This document shows positions 1-8,164 of a stretch of 64,000 nt of DNA, one piece after another (the first letter of the stretch is position 1; each line of letters opens with the position of its first letter). The stretch is taken from the NCBI GenBank assembly GCA_944386225.1, contig CALXAH010000002.1:62001-126000 (forward strand), given 5' to 3'. Position numbers and translations under genes: made by a program. A model generated the notes under the pieces. It was not told the origin of the DNA. It saw only the letters and a program-made list of their open reading frames with translations, and did no database searches. The DNA comes from an uncultured Gemmiger sp. Its GTDB lineage: Bacteria > Bacillota > Clostridia > Oscillospirales > Ruminococcaceae.

Positions 1-1181
1 CGCATCACATCGTCGTTTTCATACTGGATGGCGTCGGTCTGGCAGGATACCCGGGCGCAGAACCGCTTGAAGCCCTCCGGCAGAGCGACGGCCCAGAGCA
101 CCGTCAGGTTGGGTTCCGGCGCGCTGCCCAGGTTGTACAGGGTGTTCAGCACCCGGAAGGAGTTGCGGGTGACCAGGGTACGGCCATCCTCCCCCATGCC
201 GCCCACCGCCTCGGTGATCCACATGGGATCGCCGCCGAACAGCTCGTTGTATTCGGGGGTGCGCAGGTGGCGGGCCATCCGCAGCTTGAGCACGAACTGA
301 TCCATCAGCTCCTGGGCGCCGGTCTCGTCCAGGATACCGGCCGCCATGTCCCGCTGGAAGTAGATGTCCAGGAAGGTGCTGACCCGGCCCAGGCTCATGG
401 CCGCGCCGTTCTGCTCCTTGATGGCGCCCAGATAGCCGAAGTAGGTCCACTGCACCGCCTGCCGGGCATTTCCGGCGGGGGCGGAGATGTCAAAGCCGTA
501 CAGCCCGGCCATCTTTTTCAGCTTGTCCAGAAAGTCGATGTGACGCCAGACCTCCTCCCGCAGGCGGATGGTGTCCTCGTCCATGTCCCGGTGGCCCAGG
601 GCGGCGTAGTCGGCCTTTTTGGCCTCGATCAGCTTATCCACCCCGTACAGGGCTACCCGGCGGTAGTCGCCGATAATGCGGCCCCGGCCGTAGGCGTCGG
701 GCAGGCCGGTGATCAGGCCGCAGTGCCGGGCGGCACGGGCCTCCTCGTTATAGACCCGGAACACCCCGTCGTTGTGGGTGGTACGGTAGCGGAACTCGGT
801 TTCGATCTTGTCGGACAGCTTGTAGCCGTAGGCTTCGCAGGCCTGCCGGGCCATCCGGATACCGCCGAAGGGATTCACGCCCCGGCACAGCGGCGCGCCG
901 GTCTGCAGGCCCACGATCAGTTCATTCTCCTTGTCCAGGTAGCCGGGGCCGTAACTGAGCAGGCTGGACACGTTCTCGGTGTCCACGTCCAGCACGCCGC
1001 CCTTGGCCCGCTCCTCCCTGAGCAGAGCGTTGAATTTTTCCATCAGCCCTTTGGTGCGGGCGGTGGGCCCGGCCAGAAAGCTGTCGTCCCCCTCGTAGGG
1101 GGTATAGTTGCGCTGGATAAAGTCCCGCACGTTGATCTCGTTCTGCCAGACGCCGGGCACAAAGCCATTCCACTGCTGCAT
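1..1181 (-). CDS. pflB: Pyruvate formate-lyase, N-terminal part (gene runs off the left edge)
   Basis: Cytoplasmic glycyl-radical enzyme converting pyruvate and CoA to acetyl-CoA and formate. The 393 visible residues align from memory with the first half of E. coli PflB: the [16 protein letters not shown] start, the [17 protein letters not shown] stretch, [28 protein letters not shown], and the [13 protein letters not shown]...YENDDVM segment just before the catalytic Cys-Cys pair. That pair and the C-terminal radical glycine lie left of the window, so catalytic competence cannot be checked. The ATG at 1181 has GGGAG eight bases upstream. Expression should be set by the ZTP riboswitch and terminator in its leader. 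The activating enzyme gene is probably downstream, outside the window. Confidence 0.96.
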   Translation of the reverse strand, partial: MQQWNGFVPGVWQNEINVRDFIQRNYTPYEGDDSFLAGPTARTKGLMEKFNALLREERAKGGVLDVDTENVSSLLSYGPGYLDKENELIVGLQTGAPLCRGVNPFGGIRMARQACEAYGYKLSDKIETEFRYRTTHNDGVFRVYNEEARAARHCGLITGLPDAYGRGRIIGDYRRVALYGVDKLIEAKKADYAALGHRDMDEDTIRLREEVWRHIDFLDKLKKMAGLYGFDISAPAGNARQAVQWTYFGYLGAIKEQNGAAMSLGRVSTFLDIYFQRDMAAGILDETGAQELMDQFVLKLRMARHLRTPEYNELFGGDPMWITEAVGGMGEDGRTLVTRNSFRVLNTLYNLGSAPEPNLTVLWAVALPEGFKRFCARVSCQTDAIQYENDDVM

Positions 1182-1250
1182 AGTTGCATTCTCCCTTCCC
1201 CTGCCTGCGGCAGGCCCTCCCGCACCGCCGTGCCGCCCTGTTTTCCAAAC

Positions 1251-1282
1251 AAAAGGGCAGCACCGCAAACGCGATGCTGCCC
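1251..1282 (-). terminator. Riboswitch-coupled intrinsic terminator in the pflB leader
   Basis: GGGCAGCA (1282-1275 on the minus strand) pairs with TGCTGCCC (1262-1255), extended by three further pairs after one mismatch, and is followed by TTTTGTTT. The 5' arm includes the final GGGC of the ZTP aptamer, so ligand-stabilised aptamer and terminator should be mutually exclusive. This makes it an ON switch by transcription antitermination (inference). Confidence 0.88.
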
Positions 1283-1360
1283 AGACGGTCGGCAAACTAT
1301 GGGACGGCCTGTTCCCCTGTGGTAGTTCCACTGATCCGTCAGTCACAGGCGTCTGCCCCT
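1279..1360 (-). promoter_or_regulatory. ZTP riboswitch (pfl RNA motif)
   Basis: On the minus strand the pflB leader carries both conserved halves of the pfl motif. The first is a CUGUGACUG-ACGG block (about 1348-1336), then a small hairpin ending in CCAC-AGGGGAAC. The second is ACCGUCUGGGC (1289-1279). CCUGU near 1349 can pair with ACAGG on the far side of the first domain. GACGG pairs with the downstream CCGUC, where the usual GGCGG/CCGCC is expected, a compensatory pair. The family binds ZTP/ZMP, which accumulates when 10-formyl-tetrahydrofolate is short. That fits control of a formate-producing enzyme. The assignment is from motif recognition, not a covariance search. Confidence 0.92.
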
Positions 1361-1405
1361 ATATATGGTGGCGGGCGGAACGCCGCGCCGGTGGGGGCAC
1401 TTCAT

Positions 1406-1435
1406 ATAGTACGCCATAGCAGGGGTGCTTGTCAA
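1406..1435 (-). promoter_or_regulatory. pflB promoter
   Basis: TTGACA at 1435-1430, an 18-bp spacer and TACTAT at 1411-1406 on the minus strand. The start of transcription would fall near 1399, just before the ZTP aptamer, giving a leader of about 220 nt. Confidence 0.8.
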
Positions 1436-1512
1436 GCGTCAGACTGCACGAACCGGCCTGCCCACAGCCGGGGAACGACCGGCGGGGTACACAAAAATGA
1501 AGTTGCCGCCGA

Positions 1513-1552
1513 AAACCCGAACGCCCCTGCCGGAGCAGGGGCGTTCGGGTTT
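1513..1552 (-). terminator. Terminator after the DUF5107 gene
   Basis: A perfect 18-bp inverted repeat with a CGGA loop (arms 1513-1530 and 1535-1552) lies about 40 bp past the stop codon at 1594. The following T tract is short (TTTTC on the minus strand). The stem is strong enough that I call it the end of that transcript; it may also insulate the divergently placed pflB promoter. Confidence 0.8.
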
Positions 1553-1593
1553 CAGATAAGAGAAAAATTGAGAGATAAAGAGGATAACAGAAA

Positions 1594-4500
1594 TCAGCGG
1601 CACAGGCTGCTGTGCAGGATGGCCCCCTGATGGGCGCAGTCGATGCGCAGGGTCTCGGCAAAGCTGGCGGCGGCGCGGGCGGTATCGCCCAGGCCGTAGC
1701 TGCCCAGACCAATCAGGTAGTGGCAATGGCCCTGGTTGCGGCGGGTCAGATCCTCCTCAAACAGCTGCAGTTCCGGCAGGGACACGGCAAAGTAGTCGAT
1801 CTTGACGGTATCGAACAGGTGCTTCTCGCCGTAGTCCACCAGCTTGTGGAACCGGGCCAGGGCGGCATCCTCCCGGCCCAGGGCGCGGTGTGCCAGGCCC
1901 TGGTACAGGATCATGTCGGCGGGCTGGTCGTTGTAGTACATCATGCCCGCGGGCTCCTCGGTGCCCACGCCGGCGCGCTCGAAGTAGGCCACGGCCTGCT
2001 CCTCGTTGCCCAGCATACGCTCGGCACAGCCCAGCGCGTAGTAGATGTCGTTGTCCTTGGCGCCTTCCAGCTTGCCTTCGCCCAGGTTCTCGGGGAATAC
2101 CAGCGCCTTGAGCAGCAGCTCCCGGGCGCCGGCGGCGTCGCCGGCGTTCAGCTTGGCCAGGCCCATCTGGGTCAGGGCGGTGGCGTACTGCTTGGTCACC
2201 TTGCCTTCGCCGCCCTCCCAGGGATGGAAATGACGGTCCATGATGATGGCGTAGGCTTCTTCATAGCGGCCCAGCAGGTTGAGCAGGGTCACATACTCCA
2301 CGCACAGGTCATCCCGCTTGACCCAGGTATCCGGGTACTTGTCCAGGTTGGCCAGACGCTCGGCGGGGGTCACGCCGGTCTTTTTGTACAGCTGATCCAG
2401 CTCCAGCAGGATGCGGGCATCGGTGGTATCCAGGGCAAAGGCCTTTTCCATGCCTTCGCGGGCGCGGGCGGGATCCTTGGAGTTGTTGAACCAGGTCAGG
2501 GACAGGTTGCGCCACACGGTGGGGAATTCCGGATCCAGTTCGGCGGATTTCTCCCACAGCTGACGGGAAGCCTCGTACTGCTTCTTGTCGTAGTACAGGC
2601 AGCCCAGGTAGTAGGGGGCGCGGGGATCGGCGGGATCGGCCTCGATGGCCTGCTGCAGCACGCACAGATCCTCCAGCTTGTTGGGGAAGCAGTACAGCGG
2701 GCTGCGTCCCTTGGCCTCGGCAAAGGCCTTGCGGCTGGCCTCCTCGTCGCCCAGGCGGGCCAGGTAGGCGCCCTCATAATACTTGAGCATGGGGCTGCCG
2801 GCGGTGCACAGGCGCAGCATGGCCACCGCGGTATCCCACTGACCGGCCTCGGCCAGGTCGATGGCACACTCGATAAAGCTGCTGGCGCGGTTGCCCATCA
2901 GGCGCAGCAGTTCCTCGTGGCCGGCGCCCTCCCACTGGCCCTGCAGATAGCGGGACACATAGCAGAAGGGATCCAGTTCCAGATCGCTGCGCAGCTGATC
3001 CAGAGCCTCCACGCGGCGGCCCAGCTTGTCCAGCAGGATGGCGCGCAGGCTGCGGGCTTTCAGGTTGTGGGCGTTGCGCACCAGGCTGCGCTCCACATGG
3101 GCCAGGGCCTCCCGCCACTCGCCGCGGCGGGCGCTGATGGCGGCCAGGTAGTAGAAGCTCATCTCCTGCTGGGCGGCGGTCCAGGTAGCCTTGTAGAAGG
3201 CGTCGAAGGCCTCGTCGTCACGGCCCTGGTAGAACAGCGCCAGGCCCAGATCGTAGTAGGCTTCGCTGTCGTAGGGGTTGGGGTTCTTCCAGGTCAGGCG
3301 GGCGATGGCGGCGCGGAAGTGCTTCTCCGCCTGGGCAAACAGGCCCCGGCGCAGCAGCAGCAGGCCGTAGCCGGTGTTCAGGCGGATGTCGCCCGGATCA
3401 CGCTTCAGGCCTTCCAGGTAGTAGGGATCGGGATCGTAGGTGGCATGGCGGTACTGTTCCAGATGCTGGGCAGTCAGGTACAGTTCCTCGCAGGTGGCGA
3501 TCTCCTCCGGCTCCTTGGCGGGCTGGGCGGGATCGGGCACCTTGTCCACATGGGGCGCGGCGGCGGTGTAGTCCAGCAGCAGGCGGCCGTCGGCATCGTA
3601 GACCGACAGGGTCAGCTCATGGGCGGCCAGGTCGCCGGTCTCGGCGGTGGTGCAGAGCACCTGGGTGGGCGACAGGTCGTCGGTGCGGTCCAGCCAGGTC
3701 TTGCCGCCGCCGGTCAGGACGGTGCGCACCCCGGCGCGGGGGCCGGTGGCGTAGACCACCACATGGGACACCCCGTCCGCAACTTCCAGGTTCAGCACGA
3801 TCTCGGTGCTGGCGTTCTTGACGCTGCCCGCCTTTTTGTAGGGCATGAAATACTGGGTGAAGGTCTTTTCCTCAAAGGGCTTGAGCCAGGTGAAGTCGGG
3901 CTGGTTGTCGGTGAACATACCGGTCATCAGCTCGATGTAGGGGCCGTTTTCGTCGGTCAGGTTGCGGTCCCAGGCCTTGCCGAAGTCGCCGCAGCCCCAG
4001 GTCCACTGCTTTTTGCCGGGGGACACATGGTGGTCAGCGATGTGCAGGATACCGGCCTCCACCTGGTAGTCATAGCCGCCCACAAAGTTGTAGTCGGAGT
4101 GGTAGGCCATGTAGGAGGTGGGAACCGGAATATTCTTATAACGGCTGATGTCCACGCCTGCGCCGTAGTCGTGCTTGTAGTACACGCCGGTGGCGATGGG
4201 GAAACGGGACACGTCCCGCTTGCCGTGGTCCATAACGGCGGTCACGTCGGGCGGGAAGATGGACTGTGTGTAGTCGTTGACCGGCACCGCGGGGTTGGCC
4301 CACCACAGGAAGGTCTGGGGGGTGTTGGTGCGGTTGTACAGCTGACCCTTGATCTCGATGTAGGCCTTGTCCGGGTAGAGGGTGAAGCTGGCCATGCCCT
4401 TGGTGCCGTACATCTGGTCCACCTCGCTCACCTGCACGGTGGCGCTGCCATCCGGATTGTTCTTCAGCACAAAATCGGTGGGGGCATAGGTGGTGGGCCG

Positions 4501-4878
4501 GTGATGCTGGGGCCAGTTGAACTCGATGCCGCCGCTGATCCAGGGTCCGGTCAGGCCCACCAGCGCGGGTTTGATGACCTCGTTGTAGTACACAAAGTCG
4601 TAGCCGTTGGTCTTGTCATAGGCGCGCTGGATACGGCCGCCCAGCTCCGGCAGGATCATGACCTTCAGATAGTCATTTTCCAGCCAGACCGCCTGATAGG
4701 TCTGATCCTGTTTTTCGTCCAGAATCTTATCAATCACAGGATAGGGATATACACGGCCGGAGCTTCCCTGGTAGACCCGCTTTTCCAAAAACATGGGGTT
4801 GCGGTCCGGTTTGCCCACGCCATAGGTGGGGATGACCAGAGCTTCCTGCCATACACGAACTTTACCCGTTTGCTGCAT
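1594..4878 (-). CDS. DUF5107 domain protein with C-terminal TPR array
   Basis: A 1094-residue protein without a signal peptide or membrane segment, so predicted cytoplasmic. Residues about 30-340 match my recollection of the DUF5107 family (galactose-mutarotase-like beta sandwich): a conserved YLKVMILPELGGRI start and GPWISGGIEFNWPQHHRPT. From about residue 470 onward there are many tetratricopeptide-like helical pairs (AYYDLGLALFYQGRDDEAF, APYYLGCLYYDKKQYEA). No catalytic role is established for the family that I can name. The gene is divergent from an AraC regulator. Its upstream region shares a 27-bp motif with the araG promoter, which ties it to sugar uptake. Function: probably carbohydrate binding or conversion, unproven. 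Confidence 0.85.
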   Translation of the reverse strand: MQQTGKVRVWQEALVIPTYGVGKPDRNPMFLEKRVYQGSSGRVYPYPVIDKILDEKQDQTYQAVWLENDYLKVMILPELGGRIQRAYDKTNGYDFVYYNEVIKPALVGLTGPWISGGIEFNWPQHHRPTTYAPTDFVLKNNPDGSATVQVSEVDQMYGTKGMASFTLYPDKAYIEIKGQLYNRTNTPQTFLWWANPAVPVNDYTQSIFPPDVTAVMDHGKRDVSRFPIATGVYYKHDYGAGVDISRYKNIPVPTSYMAYHSDYNFVGGYDYQVEAGILHIADHHVSPGKKQWTWGCGDFGKAWDRNLTDENGPYIELMTGMFTDNQPDFTWLKPFEEKTFTQYFMPYKKAGSVKNASTEIVLNLEVADGVSHVVVYATGPRAGVRTVLTGGGKTWLDRTDDLSPTQVLCTTAETGDLAAHELTLSVYDADGRLLLDYTAAAPHVDKVPDPAQPAKEPEEIATCEELYLTAQHLEQYRHATYDPDPYYLEGLKRDPGDIRLNTGYGLLLLRRGLFAQAEKHFRAAIARLTWKNPNPYDSEAYYDLGLALFYQGRDDEAFDAFYKATWTAAQQEMSFYYLAAISARRGEWREALAHVERSLVRNAHNLKARSLRAILLDKLGRRVEALDQLRSDLELDPFCYVSRYLQGQWEGAGHEELLRLMGNRASSFIECAIDLAEAGQWDTAVAMLRLCTAGSPMLKYYEGAYLARLGDEEASRKAFAEAKGRSPLYCFPNKLEDLCVLQQAIEADPADPRAPYYLGCLYYDKKQYEASRQLWEKSAELDPEFPTVWRNLSLTWFNNSKDPARAREGMEKAFALDTTDARILLELDQLYKKTGVTPAERLANLDKYPDTWVKRDDLCVEYVTLLNLLGRYEEAYAIIMDRHFHPWEGGEGKVTKQYATALTQMGLAKLNAGDAAGARELLLKALVFPENLGEGKLEGAKDNDIYYALGCAERMLGNEEQAVAYFERAGVGTEEPAGMMYYNDQPADMILYQGLAHRALGREDAALARFHKLVDYGEKHLFDTVKIDYFAVSLPELQLFEEDLTRRNQGHCHYLIGLGSYGLGDTARAAASFAETLRIDCAHQGAILHSSLCR

Positions 4879-4915
4879 AGCGCGCTTCCTCCTTTGGGCG
4901 TTTTTCTTTGCCTTT

Positions 4916-4978
4916 ATCCTACCACAAACAAGAGGGTTTGTGGTTCTCGTTACTTGCTTACTTATTTCAAAAAATTGC
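4916..4978 (-). promoter_or_regulatory. DUF5107 promoter region with shared AraC-type operator and a dyad
   Basis: On the plus strand 4952-4978 reads ACTTGC, four bases, TTATTTCAA, AAAATTGC. The same arrangement occurs at 9812-9838 upstream of araG. A candidate minus-strand -10 box (TAGGAT, 4921-4916) begins 31 bp from the motif, against 30 bp in the araG promoter. No good -35 is visible, as expected for an activated promoter. An 8-bp inverted repeat (CCACAAAC / GTTTGTGG, 4922-4929 and 4936-4943) lies between them. Regulator assignment to the adjacent AraC protein is inference. Confidence 0.6.
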
Positions 4979-5008
4979 GGTGTTGCTTGGGGAAAATTTC
5001 ATCCCGAA

Positions 5009-5037
5009 TTGACAGGGTTTGCCCGGTAAAATATAAT
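5009..5037 (+). promoter_or_regulatory. Promoter of the AraC regulator gene
   Basis: Perfect TTGACA (5009-5014), 17-bp spacer and perfect TATAAT (5032-5037). Transcription should start near 5044, leaving a very short leader with AAAGGGAGGG as ribosome-binding site. This suggests strong basal expression of the regulator. Confidence 0.88.
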
Positions 5038-5061
5038 GGCAGTAAAGGGAGGGCGATTTCC

Positions 5062-5904
5062 ATGAAGGTATACAGCAAAGGCGTACTGCCCAGCTCGGAT
5101 ATCTACTTCCACACACCCAGCGAAACAGCGCGTAATCTCTTCTTTTATCCGCTCTGTGTGGGGCATTACTGGTGCAGCGGCGAGTACCGGGTGGACCGCA
5201 GCAGCTACAACAGTTATCTGGCCGTTTTCGTGGAGAAGGGAACCGGGTATGTGCAGGTGGACGGCAAGCGCCGGCCCCTTGGTGAAAATTCCGTTTTCTT
5301 GCTGGACTGCTACCAGCCTCACGTATACGGTTCCGAGGAGGGCTGGGAGATCTACTGGCTGCATTTTGACGGCGTTCAGGCACAGGCCTATTTCCGGGCG
5401 CTGTGCCCTTCCGCCAACTGCCTGGTGATGACGCCGCAGGATCCCCGCAGCGTGCGCCGCAGCCTGGTGCGGATCTACAACCTGTTCCATGACCGGGGCA
5501 AGGTGAGCGAGGCTTCGGTGAACAAATACACCGTAAGTTTGCTGACCGATTTCTTTACCGGAAGCCCGGCGGCGGCCGAACGGGGCGAATCCATCTCGGA
5601 AGAGCTGCTCAGCTACATTGCGGAAAACCTGGAACAGCCGCTGACCCTGGCCGATCTGGCGCGGCGCGCTTCCCTGAGCCCCTATCATTTCACCCGGCAG
5701 TTCAAAAAGGAAACCGGCTACACGCCCCACGAGTACATAATTTTTGCCCGGGTCAACGCCGCCAAGTTTTATCTGAAAACCACCACGCTGCCCTCCAAGG
5801 TAATCACCCACAAATGCGGTTTTTCCAGCGAGGCAGCCTTCTGCACCACCTTCAAGCGGATCGTGGGGGTCACGCCGCTGGAATACCGGCGGTCTTCCCT
5901 GTAA
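5062..5904 (+). CDS. AraC-family transcriptional regulator (sugar regulon)
   Basis: A 280-residue cytoplasmic regulator. Residues about 1-150 form an AraC-type cupin sensor (YVQVDGKRRPLGENSVFLLDCYQPHVY, GWEIYWLHFDG). Residues about 180-280 hold the double helix-turn-helix (SLSPYHFTRQFKKETGYTP and CGFSSEAAFCTTFKRIVG). The ATG at 5062 is chosen because AGGGAGGG precedes it; the reading frame is open far upstream, but that stretch only mirrors the opposite-strand gene. It is divergent from the DUF5107 gene and close to the araGHF importer. The repeated motif at 4952-4978 and 9812-9849 is the obvious candidate binding site. The effector is unknown, probably the imported sugar. Confidence 0.93.
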   Translation: MKVYSKGVLPSSDIYFHTPSETARNLFFYPLCVGHYWCSGEYRVDRSSYNSYLAVFVEKGTGYVQVDGKRRPLGENSVFLLDCYQPHVYGSEEGWEIYWLHFDGVQAQAYFRALCPSANCLVMTPQDPRSVRRSLVRIYNLFHDRGKVSEASVNKYTVSLLTDFFTGSPAAAERGESISEELLSYIAENLEQPLTLADLARRASLSPYHFTRQFKKETGYTPHEYIIFARVNAAKFYLKTTTLPSKVITHKCGFSSEAAFCTTFKRIVGVTPLEYRRSSL

Positions 5905-5941
5905 TCCATATATCCCCGGCGGCGGGCAGCCGCCTAAAGCG

Positions 5942-5973
5942 GGAGCGGACCCGGACAGGTCCGCTCCTTTTTT
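5942..5973 (+). terminator. Terminator of the AraC gene
   Basis: A 10-bp stem (5942-5951 with 5958-5967) and six T residues, 37 bp after the stop codon. Confidence 0.9.
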
Positions 5974-5985
5974 GATACCGGTAAG

Positions 5986-6021
5986 GCAGAACGGGCCCGG
6001 CTTCCGCCGGGCCCGTTCTGC
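5986..6021 (-). terminator. Terminator after the sugar-binding protein gene
   Basis: A perfect 16-bp inverted repeat with a TTCC loop, 37 bp past the stop codon at 6059. It is convergent with the preceding terminator, so each gene has its own. The T tract on the minus strand is poor. Confidence 0.75.
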
Positions 6022-6058
6022 GCAAGAGATGTGGTTTTATGGGATTGAATGAAAACGA

Positions 6059-7111
6059 TTACTCAGCGTACTCGCCCATTACTTCCACGTAGTTCTCCGG
6101 GGTCACAACCACGGCGTCCACAGCGGTCTCCATGGGAGGCTCCTCGCCGTTGATCAGCTGCAGCAGAACTTCGATGGAGCCAGCGCCCACGTCCAGAGAG
6201 GAGAAGTAAGCGGAAGCCTTTACGCAGGAGAAGTCCTTCTTGAACTCATCCTTGGCCATGTAGCCGCCCAGGCCTACAACGCAGGCGTTGGCGTCCAGGC
6301 CGGCGCTCTCCAGAGCACGGGCCGCGCCGATGCAGCCTTCCTCGTTGGCGCCGGTGACCAGCCAGGTCTTGATTTCGGGATGAGCGGTGATCACGGCAGC
6401 AGCCTGGGTATTGCCCTTGTCGGTGGTGCCGTCGTAGTCAGCCTTGAAGATGCGGGCGGTGTCGAAATCGGGGCACAGCTCGGTGAACTTGTCGTACTCG
6501 CCCTCAGCACGCGGCACGCAGCTGGACACGGTGTCCATGGTCATGATCAGCAGGCCAACGTCTTCCTTGGTGGCCAGGTCGTTCTCGTTCACGTAGTTGG
6601 CCAGCCACTCGCCGTTGGCTTCGCCGATCTTGTAAGCGTTGATGCCAACCCAGGGAACCAGCTTCTCGCCGTCAACTTCCAGGGCGTCATCGGCGGCAAC
6701 CACGGGGATGCCGGCCTCGTTCATCTTGTCCACAACAGCCTGGGACATGGTCTGGTCAGGTACGCAGGTCACAACGCCGGCAGCCTTGTTGGCGATGGCG
6801 TTGTCCAGAGCCTTCAGGTACTCTTCGGGGCTCATCTTGGCATCCACGTAGGTGAACTCGTAGCCAGCGGCCTCGGCAGCAGCCTTGGCAGCCTCGCCCT
6901 CATCGATGAACCAGGTCTGGTCGCCGGCCTTGTAGATGCCGTAGATCATACCCTTGCTGCCGCCCTCCGTGGCGGGCTCGCTGGTGCTGTTGCCCGCAGC
7001 GGCGCTGCTGCCGCCGGCAGCGGGAGTGCTGCTGGATTCACCAGTGCTGCAGCCGGCCATCAGGCCCAGGCACAGCGTAAGAGCCGTTACCAGTGCAAGT
7101 GCTTTTTTCAT
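6059..7111 (-). CDS. araF: Arabinose-type ABC transporter substrate-binding lipoprotein
   Basis: A 350-residue periplasmic-binding-type lipoprotein anchored outside the membrane: signal MKKALALVTALTLCLGLMAGC with Cys21 as the lipidated residue, then a low-complexity Ser/Gly/Ala linker. The mature part follows E. coli AraF in order: WFIDEGEAAKAAAEAAGYE, the ITCxPD-like VVTCVPDQ, HPEIKTWLVTGANEE, and a C-terminal DAVVVTPENY. The ATG at 7111 is preferred over upstream starts because GGAGG sits nine bases before it and it begins the signal peptide. It is the last gene of the araG-araH-araF operon, 66 bp after araH. L-arabinose is the best guess; another pentose or galactose is possible. Confidence 0.85.
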   Translation of the reverse strand: MKKALALVTALTLCLGLMAGCSTGESSSTPAAGGSSAAAGNSTSEPATEGGSKGMIYGIYKAGDQTWFIDEGEAAKAAAEAAGYEFTYVDAKMSPEEYLKALDNAIANKAAGVVTCVPDQTMSQAVVDKMNEAGIPVVAADDALEVDGEKLVPWVGINAYKIGEANGEWLANYVNENDLATKEDVGLLIMTMDTVSSCVPRAEGEYDKFTELCPDFDTARIFKADYDGTTDKGNTQAAAVITAHPEIKTWLVTGANEEGCIGAARALESAGLDANACVVGLGGYMAKDEFKKDFSCVKASAYFSSLDVGAGSIEVLLQLINGEEPPMETAVDAVVVTPENYVEVMGEYAE

Positions 7112-7177
7112 GTTTGTTTCCTCCAATATGTATTTTTCGCCGGCAAATACCGGCACTCGAACCAGAATAAAGGAAGA

Positions 7178-8164
7178 TCAGGCGTTCTTCTTGCTGGCCT
7201 CCAGCAGGCTGCGCTCACGGTTGCGGCGACGGATGAAGTCAGAGGTCAGAGCGAACAGCAGCAGGCCGCCGCGGGCCACGTACTGCCAGAAGGTGGGGAT
7301 GTTGACCATGGTCAGGCCGGAGTTGAAAGCCTGGATCAGGAACACGCCCAGAACGGTGCCGGTCATGCCGCCCACGCCGCCGCTGAAGGACACGCCGCCC
7401 AGGATAACGGCGGTGATGGCGTCAAACTCCAGGTTGACGTTGGCAGCGGGCTGGCCGGAGTTCATACGGGCTGCGAACAGGGTGCCGCCCAGGGCGCAGA
7501 AGATGCCCATCACGATGTAGCAGATCAGAACAATGCGCTTGGGGTTCAGACCGGCCAGACGGGCCGCGTCCTTGTTGCCGCCGATGGCGTAGACACCGCG
7601 GCCGAACTTGGTCTTGGCCAGGACAAAGCCGAAGGCCACGTAGCACAGGATGGTGATCCAGACGAACAGCGGGATGTCCAGGAAACGGATCTTGCCGATC
7701 CACAGGAAGGTGCTGTCGCTGATGGCGATGGGCTTACCGTCGCAGATGATGTAGGCAAAACCGCGGATCACAGACTGGGTAACCAGGGTGGCGATGAAGG
7801 CCTCCAGCTTGATGCTGTTGACCATCCAGGAGTTGAACAGGCCCACCACAACACCGGCCAGGATGGTAACGATCAGGGCCAGCCAGAAGTTCAGGCCCCA
7901 GCTGACCAGCAGAGCCGCCAGCACGCCGGAGAAGGCCGCCACAGAGCCGGGAGACAGATCGTTCTGGCCGGCGATGATCAGGTATGTATGGCCGATGGCC
8001 ACCAGGCCCACCAGATGGGAGGCCACCAGGACGTTCACAAAGTTTGTCCAGCTGAAGAAGTTGCGGTTCAGCAGGGTGAATACGATATAAACCACGACGA
8101 TCGCACCGATCAGGATCAGCTTGTCGCCGCTGATGATGCCGCTCAGCTTTTTCTTTTCGCTCAT
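7178..8164 (-). CDS. araH: Arabinose-type ABC transporter permease
   Basis: A 328-residue permease of the ribose/arabinose/galactose class, with eight or more hydrophobic segments. It carries the family hallmarks AGQNDLSPGSVAAFSGV near residue 65 and the EAA-like AIGGNKDAARLAGLN loop near residue 195, followed by ITAVILGGVSFSGGVGG. It overlaps the end of araG by four bases, implying translational coupling. It forms the membrane channel with AraG as ATPase and AraF as receptor. Substrate range follows AraF and is not fixed by this sequence. Confidence 0.9.
   Translation of the reverse strand: MSEKKKLSGIISGDKLILIGAIVVVYIVFTLLNRNFFSWTNFVNVLVASHLVGLVAIGHTYLIIAGQNDLSPGSVAAFSGVLAALLVSWGLNFWLALIVTILAGVVVGLFNSWMVNSIKLEAFIATLVTQSVIRGFAYIICDGKPIAISDSTFLWIGKIRFLDIPLFVWITILCYVAFGFVLAKTKFGRGVYAIGGNKDAARLAGLNPKRIVLICYIVMGIFCALGGTLFAARMNSGQPAANVNLEFDAITAVILGGVSFSGGVGGMTGTVLGVFLIQAFNSGLTMVNIPTFWQYVARGGLLLFALTSDFIRRRNRERSLLEASKKNA

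Noticed and set aside
1612-5061. Very long plus-strand open frame running in frame into the AraC gene (1430 codons)
   Set aside because: It mirrors the DUF5107 gene on the other strand, is rich in Gly, Ala, Gln and Val without domain structure, and has no ribosome site. Only the last 280 codons from 5062 are a gene.
6049-6063. Near-match to a CcpA catabolite-repression (cre) site
   Set aside because: It overlaps the stop codon of the araF-like gene at the end of the operon, where control of initiation is unlikely; one consensus base is wrong.
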